DNA of 13,338 nucleotides from an uncultured Actinomyces sp. (GTDB lineage Bacteria > Actinomycetota > Actinomycetes > Actinomycetales > Actinomycetaceae): assembly GCA_938028585.1 (NCBI GenBank), contig CALIZH010000179.1, forward strand, positions 1 to 13,338. Direction: 5' to 3'. How positions within the stretch are numbered: position 1 is the first letter of the stretch; every line of letters starts with the position of its first letter. The position numbers and the translations under genes were made by a program. Shown here in pieces: positions 7,305 through 13,338 of the stretch. The notes beneath the pieces were generated by a model, which saw nothing but the letters and a program-made list of their open reading frames with translations, ran no database searches and was not told where the DNA came from.

Positions 7305-7566
7305 ATCAATCGCGGATATCGCTAATGATTTGAGGGCTCTGCAGGAACGAGTCAATAGTTCTAATGGTGTCATTGCACGACTTGAGAGAACGGAAGAATT
7401 TCTGACTCAAGCCCGTGAATTGCTTAAGCAGTTCTCAGATGATTCAGCAACACGCGCATTACAGACTACTTCTACAGCACTCGATCAGTGCCGTAATGCA
7501 TCGTGCGGCTGTCTCAGAGACTTTCTAGACGCATCTGCACAGATGGAATCGATACTCAACAAATAA
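7294..7566 (+). CDS. Small helical-hairpin protein 4
   Basis: The ATG at 7294 (MATKSIADIAND) gives a 90-residue protein. The longer frame open from 7183 runs inside gene 3 and is not needed. GGAAAG at 7281-7286 is a fair ribosome site, and the gene overlaps the end of gene 3 by 11 bases. Two helices (1-46 and 52-88) are joined by a short KQFSDDSATR turn. Three Cys (65, 71, 73) lie close together in helix 2, a feature the others lack, possibly for a disulphide or metal. Its last nine or so codons and the following 80 bases recur at 9356-9470. It is the last gene of the module. Confidence 0.7.
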   Translation: MATKSIADIANDLRALQERVNSSNGVIARLERTEEFLTQARELLKQFSDDSATRALQTTSTALDQCRNASCGCLRDFLDASAQMESILNK

Positions 7567-7647
7567 CAGACTCTAGCCTGTCTCTATATCCTCTAAAGTC
7601 CTCGCCACCCAAACATCTGCTAGGCGCAACACAAACAACCAAATACA

Positions 7648-7665
7648 TTGTACGAGAAATTGTAC
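7648..7665 (+). promoter_or_regulatory. TTGTAC-N6-TTGTAC direct repeat, probable operator (copy 2)
   Basis: Identical in sequence and spacing to 2637-2654 and directly upstream of the second leader ORF. Conservation in both copies argues that the element is used. Confidence 0.5.
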
Positions 7666-7713
7666 ATGGCGACATCTAAAAGACGCTCAGAGGCCGACGT
7701 AGTATGTGAGTAA
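7666..7713 (+). CDS. Putative 15-residue leader peptide, copy 2
   Basis: Reads MATSKRRSEADVVCE and stops at TAA 7711-7713. The first 12 residues equal copy 1, with four silent differences only; the last three residues differ. The hairpin TGAGTAA (7707-7713) / TTACTCA (7729-7735) again includes the stop codon. The pairing register is shifted from that of copy 1, so the two stems are not strictly the same structure. It is 312 bases upstream of the second J/TPR gene. The evidence for translation is comparative and rests on two sequences. Confidence 0.45.
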   Translation: MATSKRRSEADVVCE

Positions 7714-7751
7714 ACACCAGCCGACATGTTACTCAATCCGTCTTCAGTATG

Positions 7752-8024
7752 GGAATTAGAACCGCCCAATAGTTGCTACTCTCAGTAACCGTTAGCAAGT
7801 GTTTGCACCCATTCCAATTCGGAATTGAGAAAACCACCAGTGGCCTCAGCATAATTCACACATGAGTGGGCGACTAGCACACCCAGGATTATCTAAGGCC
7901 ACCATGCGCCCCCAATTCTGTCGGGTAAGTCATAAATACTCGACAGTTTACCTACTGCAGCAGCACTCAACATATCCAAGATCGACTCACTACATCGGTG
8001 CGTCATATCTGAAAGAGGCAAACC
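7752..8024 (+). promoter_or_regulatory. Extended leader of second J/TPR gene
   Basis: No gene is visible here. Compared with copy 1 the leader carries about 184 extra bases, roughly 7775-7958. The extra part holds two inverted repeats: CAATTC-G-GAATTG (7815-7827) and CTGTCG/CGACAG (7918-7923 and 7941-7946). From about 7960 the sequence again matches copy 1, including GGTGCGTCATATCTGAAAGA just before the start codon. Confidence 0.4.
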
Positions 8025-9206
8025 GTGATTCCCCAACCCTCCAATGGTGACACGCCCGTTGTTGACTACTACCGTGAACTCGGTCTTGATAACGGTTGCT
8101 CTATCGAGAGTATCCAAGCTCAAATTCAAGAGCTCAAGAAAGCATGGGGGCAGCGCGCGTCTCTAGCCGGTAAACGAGGTGATGAAGCACGCAAAACCCT
8201 CATGCTTATCGATAGTGCACTTGAGGTTTTCAAGGATGATAAATCTAGAGAGCACTATGAACGCTCTCTGCGAGCCAGTTCATCAGATAATGACGAAGGA
8301 GTCGACTGGGTCGCACGAGCTTGGACATATTACTTCGCTAAGGATTATGGCCCAGCAACAGTTGCAGCGCGCAAGGCAAGAGAAAACTGCTCTACCGACC
8401 CTACTGCTTTTGTCGTCTCAGCATGGATCTCCCTTGCCGAGGATCAGTACGACCGCGCAGAGGAATATGCATCTGAGGCATTCGTTCTAGACGAGCTGGG
8501 CGAAGACACATTCGATGTACACAAGGTTCGCGGGGCAACGTTCTTCTGTCAGAATAAATATGACCGAGCAATTGAAGCTTTCACTCGAGCTTTGTCTCGC
8601 GCCACACCCGTATATAAGGCCGAAATAAACTGGTTCCTCGCCAATTGTAATTACGAGAAAAAGAGTTACACTACTGCAGTAGCCTACACCCTTTCTGGTC
8701 TTGGATTCGAAGAAGGAGCTTCATTCCAAGATAAACTCATTGACACCGCAAAAACAATCATACTGAAGGAAATCTCAGATACTGAAGATAACGAAGTTAA
8801 GCTAAAGAACCTAGAGCACTATCGCGAACAAGTAAAGAATTCAGGGGCACGCGAGGCCCCTAAGCAGACATTGATCAGTTTCATCGAGGGATGGATCGAG
8901 ATTACAAATATCTCACGCGAACTCGAAGAACTAGAATTAAAAATAGAAGTTTCCCCTGCTCCTGCTTTTCCCGTCAAGTCTATCGGAGCAGCTATCGTAT
9001 TCTTTGTTATCTTCATCAGTTCTCCCAACCTAATCATATTTTTACTATTTGTCGCTCCCTCTGCTTGGGTAGGGTTCTACATTTATAGGGTCTTCTTTTT
9101 AAAGGGACTGATCCGCGAACACGCAGACAAGAAGCAAGCTCTTGAACGTGCCATCAAATCCGTCGGGGCAGTTTACGACGGCGAGTCTTGGACTATCGAG
9201 TTGTAA
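8025..9206 (+). CDS. Membrane-anchored J-like/TPR protein, orphan paralogue (copy 2)
   Basis: A 393-residue paralogue of the protein at 2830, starting with GTG where copy 1 has ATG; the ribosome site GAAAGAGG is the same. The J-like domain (12-82) again lacks HPD (WGQRASLAGKRG). Residues 84-119 are almost identical to copy 1. The TPR part up to about 200 is similar, but the second half is strongly diverged apart from the two membrane segments (about 318-350, IFLLFVAPSAWVGF). It keeps an intact frame although its ATPase and small-protein partners are deleted just downstream, so it may still work with the copy-1 ATPase as an alternative adaptor. That role is inferred. Confidence 0.8.
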   Translation: MIPQPSNGDTPVVDYYRELGLDNGCSIESIQAQIQELKKAWGQRASLAGKRGDEARKTLMLIDSALEVFKDDKSREHYERSLRASSSDNDEGVDWVARAWTYYFAKDYGPATVAARKARENCSTDPTAFVVSAWISLAEDQYDRAEEYASEAFVLDELGEDTFDVHKVRGATFFCQNKYDRAIEAFTRALSRATPVYKAEINWFLANCNYEKKSYTTAVAYTLSGLGFEEGASFQDKLIDTAKTIILKEISDTEDNEVKLKNLEHYREQVKNSGAREAPKQTLISFIEGWIEITNISRELEELELKIEVSPAPAFPVKSIGAAIVFFVIFISSPNLIIFLLFVAPSAWVGFYIYRVFFLKGLIREHADKKQALERAIKSVGAVYDGESWTIEL

Positions 9207-9220
9207 GAATCGCCTAGAGG

Positions 9221-9470
9221 TATCTCTACGCGCGAGGACCTTGTTTGCGAAGTCTCAGAACTTGTTGACGGAACGCAACTGGCTGACAAAATAGTGTCCG
9301 ATCTACGTGCTACACGTCTCTTTCACTGGTGACTCTAAGTCATGTGATGAGGGCGCATCTGCACATATGGAATCGATACTCAACAAGTAACAGACTCTAG
9401 CCTGTCTCTATATCCTCTAAAGTCCTCGCCACCCAAACATCTGTGAGGCGCAACATAAACAACCACATAC
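9221..9470 (+). pseudogene. Collapsed remnant of ATPase and small genes 3 and 4
   Basis: TCTCTACGCG shortly after the paralogue stop equals codons 2-5 of the ATPase gene (4038-4047). It is joined to sequence matching small gene 3 from 7090 (GGACCTTGTT...CTCAGAAC), running to about 7205. That is joined in turn to the last codons of small gene 4 (from 7531, GCATCTGCAC) and its 3' tail (7567-7646), which is nearly identical. Two deletions of about 3.0 kb and 0.3 kb relative to copy 1 explain it. No long reading frame remains; in gene 3 a base change and an indel break the frame. Confidence 0.8.
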
Positions 9471-9475
9471 ACAAC

Positions 9476-9525
9476 TACTCCCCAGAAGAAGGCACTGAGA
9501 ATCTCAGCCCAACTTCTGGGGAGTA
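9476..9525. terminator. Nested hairpin between convergent genes
   Basis: The outer stem TACTCCCCAGAAG / CTTCTGGGGAGTA (13 bp, 9476-9488 and 9513-9525) encloses a second stem CTGAG-AAT-CTCAG (9495-9507). It lies between the + strand module and the - strand lipoprotein gene, where a two-way terminator is expected. Neither side has a proper T-run, so a protein-binding or other structural role is possible. Confidence 0.5.
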
Positions 9526-9618
9526 ATCACATCACGACTCCGCAGCCACGTTCACAATGCTTTATCACAGAACCCCTAGCCCTACACTGCCAGGGCATCA
9601 GGAGTCGCACTACAATAT

Positions 9619-9903
9619 CTAGCCGTTAATCTCACGAATCTTTGAGCTATCGGTGCCCACAGTCGCGCAGAATAGCTTTGCAGACTTCTTAGCGATAAGG
9701 ATCTTGCCGTTAGATGGATTCTTACCATTTTCAGACAGGAGATCCTTGATAACAGTTGACTGGTCCTCAGAAGACAGCGACTTAAATTCCTTACAGGTCG
9801 TGTCACCACCCTTAGAAGCCGAGGCTGACCCTGAGCAGCCTGCAAGCGAGGCGGCGATCATGACGGTAGCGACTACGCTAACCACCTTATTCCATCGTGT
9901 CAT
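9619..9903 (-). CDS. Small secreted lipoprotein, HdeA-like
   Basis: A 94-residue protein with a clear lipoprotein signal: basic N-terminus MTRWNK, hydrophobic core, and lipobox LAGC with the acylated Cys at 23. After a Ser/Ala/Gly linker the roughly 60-residue mature domain has two Cys (37 and 79) and the pattern TCKEFxxLSSEDQSTVIKDLL. This recalls the small HdeA-like acid-stress fold, in which two Cys form one disulphide. The fold assignment is by eye and tentative. AGGAG eight bases upstream supports the ATG. It lies downstream of the histidine-kinase gene on the same strand, but an inverted repeat stands between them, so it may have its own promoter. Confidence 0.75.
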   Translation of the reverse strand: MTRWNKVVSVVATVMIAASLAGCSGSASASKGGDTTCKEFKSLSSEDQSTVIKDLLSENGKNPSNGKILIAKKSAKLFCATVGTDSSKIREING

Positions 9904-10003
9904 TTCATACTCCTGATGAGAGTGTTAGGGATTTCTAGGGAACATCCTCCTCAAAGAGGACTTTTCTAGTATGCCCCGTTTCACAACTCATGCTGTCGTG
10001 AAT

Positions 10004-10042
10004 CTTAGAAGTAATACAAAAGAATCATGTATTACTTCTGAG
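10004..10042 (-). terminator. A/T-rich hairpin after the histidine-kinase gene
   Basis: CTTAGAAGTAATAC (10004-10017) pairs with GTATTACTTCTGAG (10029-10042): 14 pairs including one G-T, with an 11-base loop. It starts about 33 bases downstream of the kinase stop on the - strand and ahead of the lipoprotein gene. There is no T-run, so it could equally be an operator for the lipoprotein gene. Confidence 0.4.
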
Positions 10043-10074
10043 ACATGACACGGCCACCAAACACGATCGCTACG

Positions 10075-12429
10075 CTAAGCCTCAATAACGCTAAGCCCCG
10101 CTTCGGTAAGGATCGTTGCAGCCCAGCGCCTATTCGTGGGACAAACACGCACAACAACCCGGCCGCTCTTAACTCCGTCGATCGCAACAGAGGCTTGATT
10201 AATAATCCGGTTACGTAAGTCATTTTGTGCGACTTTATCTATATTTAAGCCCCCTTCTGCGCTGCGGTCATCGAGTAACAAAACCTCAATGCCTCGTCTA
10301 CGGGCTCGCCGTGCCACAGCTGTAACAGCAGTCCCTGTAAAGAAAGGTGCCCGGATCTCATCGCGCAGTTCTGCTTCCAATAAGCGTGCCTCCATGGCAA
10401 GTTCATCTGTCATTTCATTATCCCGGATTGCTTCTAAGGTCCCGCGTGCACGCAGTGACACATCGGCTAACTTGGCTGCCATAGCCGAGTTGATGCTCAC
10501 TTGCAATTCTCTTTCGAGGTGTGCTTTCTCCTCAGTCTTAAGAGATTTTTCGATTGCGGATGCGGCAGCACCAGACCATTGCACGAGCACAAACCAGAAA
10601 ATGAAGCTAAGGATGTGTCCTACAGAGAATGTAAATACCAGGGCCGGGGGTCTGTTTTGGATAGCAACCCATGCAGCGACAGCAACTACTAATGCAACAC
10701 AACCCGCAATAGCCTCAACTGTGCGCTGACGTACAAGTAGTAGAGCTGCCAGGAACATAGAAGCTCCTCCACACCACCCGGACCACCCAGGCCACTGTGA
10801 TTCGCCTCTGATCATAACGAGCACCAGTAGATTGGCCACGCCAATCGTAGCCGCGCTCCCCCATGTCACCAGCTTAGGAGGCACACGGTTAGGCCACGGG
10901 GCCACCAATGCGGCACCAGAGACAGCCATGAGGACAAGCGAAAAGATAACAGGCGCTATGTGGTAGTAGGCTCCATGGCTGATCTCGATCGCCAGCATAT
11001 AAACGTGGACAACAACACCTGACACTAAAAGTATCCGTGCTCCACGTGATTCCGCAGCAGCACGTACCTGCGAGTCCCACGCAATGCGCGATGGGTCCTC
11101 TGTGTTCACCCCTGCGCCTTGTCGCCACGCAAACGCAGAACGGATCACTTGGCGTGGCTTGAACCGCCAACTCTGGAAGTCAGTCCACTCTAGGGTCACC
11201 TGTGTTCCAACACCAGGGCGTGATGTTAAAGAAGCCTTGCCCCCAATAGATTCCATACGCTTTATGATCGACTCCCTCACTCCGTGACGCTCTTTGGTGA
11301 GTTTGTCGATATTGAAACCTTGCCCTGTGTCAGTGATAGTTACACATACTGATCCCATACCGATTGAAAGTTCAACGTGGCATTTAGCTGGCTGGCTAGG
11401 GTCCGAGTTATCAGCTCCAGCGTGAATACAGACATTATTAAGAGCCTCATGCGTAGCAGCAATGAGAGCATCGCCAACCTCTACAGGGATCTGCCACTTG
11501 TCTGATGGTAGATGAAAACTGAGAGTCCAGTGTGGCTGCCGGGCACGTACGAGTGACACAAAAGCTCTATGCATCTGTACAGCATCCATGGTCTCGTTAG
11601 AAGACGATTCAAGCGCTAAAGCTCCTAAAGCTGAGTCAGCTGCTGCACGCACTTCAGAACTATCTATGCTGCGGTTAAACGCAAGAATCAACGCGGAGAG
11701 AACGTAGTCGTGAATAAGTCCGTTGCTGCGCGCCCGGGCTCGCCCTCGGGCTTGCTCAGAGGCGAGGGCACGTTCAGCTTCATGACTGTTTCGACGAGCC
11801 CCATCAAGACCGCGTACGATCATCAGCGTCCAGTGAAGCATTCCTGCATTGAGCATCGCATAGAGCAGAAAGTAGATAGGGCCAACTGACGTCTCCAGCA
11901 GTTTAGCGTCAGGATTTACACCCATAATGGCCAGGATCTGTAAGGGCGCGATCACACTCAAGTAGACTGCCGTGTATCGCCCTTTTAATACTGCAATACA
12001 ACTCACTGCAGCAAGCGGATAAAGCGCCAGGATCGGGTCTGTGTCGGAGACAATCGCGTTTACATACTCCGGGGGTATAGGAGACGAGAGATGATCTACA
12101 GGCGTTACCGCACATGTAACTATTAGCACCAGGTAACACACCAAATACAAGCGTAGTAGCACGAACCAAACACTATCGGCCCACATATATTCGCGCCTGT
12201 GTTCGATCATTGCTTTAAACGTCGCTATTACTGCACAGAGCCCCGCCCCGGCCGGAAGGATAAAGTTTGGAGAATAGATAATCCATTGCATTAGGTCAGG
12301 TGGCGAGGACCAGGGGGGAGCCAGCTGCGGACCACTGAGAACAGTAATAAAAATAGCGACAAAAACAACGAAGAAGACAAGAAGACGCTGCATCTGCAGC
12401 GCACAAGGCCCTAAGTCACGCGGGTTCAT
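10075..12429 (-). CDS. Sensor histidine kinase with degenerate second kinase half
   Basis: A 784-residue membrane kinase. Several membrane helices fill 15-205. A charged helix then carries the probable phospho-acceptor His240 in LIHDYVLSAL. A HATPase_c domain follows, with N-box HEALNNV (327-333), G1 DTGQGFN (367-373) and G2 PGVGTQVTLEW (405-415). Most NarX/LiaS-type kinases end there, but this one goes on with a second membrane region (about 465-620), a coiled coil (625-690) and a domain (690-784) with ARRARRRGIEVLLLDDRS and GRVVVRVCP. That last part resembles the end of a kinase but lacks any His, N-box or G-boxes. It looks like a tandem duplication whose second half lost catalysis. Its ATG overlaps the regulator stop (TGATG), so the pair is translationally coupled. 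The signal sensed is unknown. Confidence 0.85.
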   Translation of the reverse strand: MNPRDLGPCALQMQRLLVFFVVFVAIFITVLSGPQLAPPWSSPPDLMQWIIYSPNFILPAGAGLCAVIATFKAMIEHRREYMWADSVWFVLLRLYLVCYLVLIVTCAVTPVDHLSSPIPPEYVNAIVSDTDPILALYPLAAVSCIAVLKGRYTAVYLSVIAPLQILAIMGVNPDAKLLETSVGPIYFLLYAMLNAGMLHWTLMIVRGLDGARRNSHEAERALASEQARGRARARSNGLIHDYVLSALILAFNRSIDSSEVRAAADSALGALALESSSNETMDAVQMHRAFVSLVRARQPHWTLSFHLPSDKWQIPVEVGDALIAATHEALNNVCIHAGADNSDPSQPAKCHVELSIGMGSVCVTITDTGQGFNIDKLTKERHGVRESIIKRMESIGGKASLTSRPGVGTQVTLEWTDFQSWRFKPRQVIRSAFAWRQGAGVNTEDPSRIAWDSQVRAAAESRGARILLVSGVVVHVYMLAIEISHGAYYHIAPVIFSLVLMAVSGAALVAPWPNRVPPKLVTWGSAATIGVANLLVLVMIRGESQWPGWSGWCGGASMFLAALLLVRQRTVEAIAGCVALVVAVAAWVAIQNRPPALVFTFSVGHILSFIFWFVLVQWSGAAASAIEKSLKTEEKAHLERELQVSINSAMAAKLADVSLRARGTLEAIRDNEMTDELAMEARLLEAELRDEIRAPFFTGTAVTAVARRARRRGIEVLLLDDRSAEGGLNIDKVAQNDLRNRIINQASVAIDGVKSGRVVVRVCPTNRRWAATILTEAGLSVIEA

Positions 12430-13067
12430 CAGTCAAAATAGCTAACTAGCCCATCCTCGGCCGCACGCCGGAACAGATCAATGCGAGACTCTGCAGGACG
12501 ACCAGATTTCCTGTATTTTTCACGGATTCGGGCAATATATGTGTTAACGGTGTTTTTGGAGACACTCAAAGCATGCGCCACGCAGTCAGAACTCGCGCCG
12601 GATGCGTAATGAGTAAGAATTCGTGATTCAAGATCTGACAAATGCTCGGCGACAAAGTCTTCGTCAGCATCTAGGGCTGCAGCCCAGTCTGGAGTTGGAA
12701 AGGTTACACCATCAGCAGCGCTCAGAACTGCTTCGACAAGGTCTTCAGGAGGGGCAGACTTACGGATGATAGACAGTGCTCCTCCAGCGATTGCGCGACG
12801 TACCAGATATGGGTCATCGCCTGAGGTGTAGACAACTGTGGGAATTCCGTGTTTGTTAATATTCGCGATGTTTTGGTCTGGGGCCGAGCCGTCCGCTAGA
12901 CGCAAATCTAGTACAGCAACCTGTCCTTCTTCCCAACACACCTCATTAACTGTCGGCGACCAGCTAATAGATACATCAGCACCCTGATTATCAAAAGCAG
13001 CTTTAACCCCGAGGCCAACGACGCGGTGATCATCAATAACGACAATCTTTGTGCTAACGTTCTGCAT
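12429..13067 (-). CDS. NarL/FixJ-family response regulator
   Basis: A 212-residue regulator. The receiver domain (about 6-125) has the acidic pair Asp12-Asp13, probable phospho-acceptor Asp54 in AVLDLRLADG, Thr81 and Lys103. A LuxR-type helix-turn-helix (about 143-205) contains VAHALSVSKNTVNTYIARIR, in which the recognition helix is typical. The start at 13067 has GGGGAGG just upstream. It is the first gene of the two-gene regulator-kinase operon, overlapping the kinase by one base. All key residues are present, so it should be active. Five GTAC sites upstream suggest that it controls its own promoter. Confidence 0.9.
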   Translation of the reverse strand: MQNVSTKIVVIDDHRVVGLGVKAAFDNQGADVSISWSPTVNEVCWEEGQVAVLDLRLADGSAPDQNIANINKHGIPTVVYTSGDDPYLVRRAIAGGALSIIRKSAPPEDLVEAVLSAADGVTFPTPDWAAALDADEDFVAEHLSDLESRILTHYASGASSDCVAHALSVSKNTVNTYIARIREKYRKSGRPAESRIDLFRRAAEDGLVSYFD

Positions 13068-13068
13068 C

Positions 13069-13138
13069 GTACCTCCCCGTACGTTTAGGCCTCATTTACC
13101 GTACTTAGACGGTACTTCAAATCAGTTTAGTTCCGTAC
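13069..13138 (-). promoter_or_regulatory. Promoter/operator region with five phased GTAC sites
   Basis: GTAC occurs at 13069, 13079, 13101, 13112 and 13135, with steps of 10, 22, 11 and 23 bp, near whole helical turns. TACCGT-N6-ACGGTA (13097-13114) is a perfect inverted repeat. On the - strand a possible -35 TTGAAG (13115-13120) and -10 TAAATG (13093-13098) would place this repeat in the 16-bp spacer. The promoter boxes are tentative; the repeat pattern is seen directly. Confidence 0.55.
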
Positions 13139-13233
13139 AGATAATTTTCTCAATACCGCTACCAAAACATATTTCACGCTATAAATGATTGTCATGAGAA
13201 ATAACCTGCTTGTCATGTCTGACAACAGACTGT
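13139..13233. other. Non-coding right end of the island
   Basis: No gene is seen. TTGTCATG occurs twice, at 13189-13196 and 13210-13217, 21 bp apart (two helical turns). TGACA repeats follow next to the right direct repeat. These could be regulator sites or recombinase arm sites. Confidence 0.3.
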
Positions 13234-13338
13234 TGACAGCGTCTAAGCATTCTTAGCTGCCCAGGTCTAATACTCATCTAATACTCCCGTGCGCCGGGCC
13301 TGTTCATTCAGGCCCGGCGCACGCTTGTTTTTGAATTA
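13234..13338. repeat. Right copy of island-flanking 105-bp direct repeat
   Basis: Matches 2500-2604 with 3 mismatches and the same orientation, up to the last base of the window, so it may extend further. It includes the two 11-bp units (TCTAATACTCA at 13266-13276, TCTAATACTCC at 13277-13287) and the terminator hairpin. Confidence 0.85.
13289..13332 (+). terminator. Second copy of the rho-independent terminator
   Basis: The same perfect 14-bp stem and 6-base loop (13289-13302 and 13309-13322), followed by TTGTTTTT. No + strand gene in the island ends near it, since the genes on its left run away on the - strand. Its presence is thus explained by the repeat rather than by a local need for termination. 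Confidence 0.8.

Larger units (their letters stand above)
7647..7751 (+). repeat. Conserved leader of module copy 2
   Basis: Second copy of the leader at 2636-2739, starting exactly where the 3' tail of module copy 1 ends. It keeps the GTAC pair (7648-7665), the leader ORF and a hairpin. This is the junction of the tandem duplication. Confidence 0.8.

Noticed and set aside
7862..8129. Short frames on both strands over the start of the second J/TPR gene
   Set aside because: They overlap a clear start region conserved with copy 1, lack ribosome sites, and are not present in the matching region of copy 1.
9476..9525. An integron attC-like or phage attachment site
   Set aside because: The core boxes expected of attC are not present and no integrase is nearby; a structure between convergent genes is better read as a terminator.
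9653..9916. A + strand frame opposite the lipoprotein gene
   Set aside because: It is antisense to a gene with a clear signal peptide, lipobox and ribosome site.
2604..13233. CRISPR arrays, tRNA genes or insertion sequences within the island
   Set aside because: No regularly spaced short repeats, no recognisable cloverleaf sequence and no transposase-like protein were seen on either strand.

Overview
The window looks like chromosomal DNA from a moderately high-GC actinobacterium, probably of the Actinomycetales type. The reasons are a GT87-family membrane glycosyltransferase, an APP1-type phosphatase and a YtxH-like small protein at the left end, strong AAGGAG ribosome sites, and a NarL-type two-component pair. 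No rRNA, tRNA, transposase or integrase is visible, and the species cannot be named from this sequence.

Left flank (1-2604): three G/C-rich genes on the + strand in one tight operon (glycosyltransferase fragment, APP1-type phosphatase, YtxH-like protein), closed by a strong rho-independent terminator. The terminator lies inside a 105-bp sequence that recurs with 3 mismatches at the last bases of the window (2500-2604 and 13234-13338). Everything between the copies is visibly less G/C-rich and has different codon use. It reads as a roughly 10.7-kb genomic island between direct repeats.

Island part 1 (2636-7646, + strand): an apparently undescribed module. In order it has a GTAC-repeat regulatory site, a possible 15-codon leader ORF, hairpins, a membrane-anchored protein with a degenerate J-like domain and TPR-like repeats, a soluble ATPase that looks like three FtsK/SpoIIIE modules with only the middle one intact, and four small helical-hairpin proteins of 85-105 residues. 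A multi-module FtsK-type ATPase next to small helical hairpins resembles type VII secretion (EccC/EssC plus WXG100). However, the W-x-G motif, YxxxD/E signals and known Ecc/Ess membrane components are missing. The role is therefore inferred, not shown.

Island part 2 (7647-9470): a collapsed second copy of the module. The leader, the small leader ORF and a paralogous J/TPR gene are kept, but the ATPase and small genes have been deleted down to a recognisable scar (9221-9470).

Island part 3 (9476-13233, genes on the - strand): a nested hairpin, a small HdeA-like lipoprotein, a histidine kinase with an atrophied second kinase half, and its NarL-type response regulator. The regulator's promoter carries five GTAC sites spaced close to whole helical turns. 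GTAC pairs also start both module leaders, so the two-component system may control both itself and the module.
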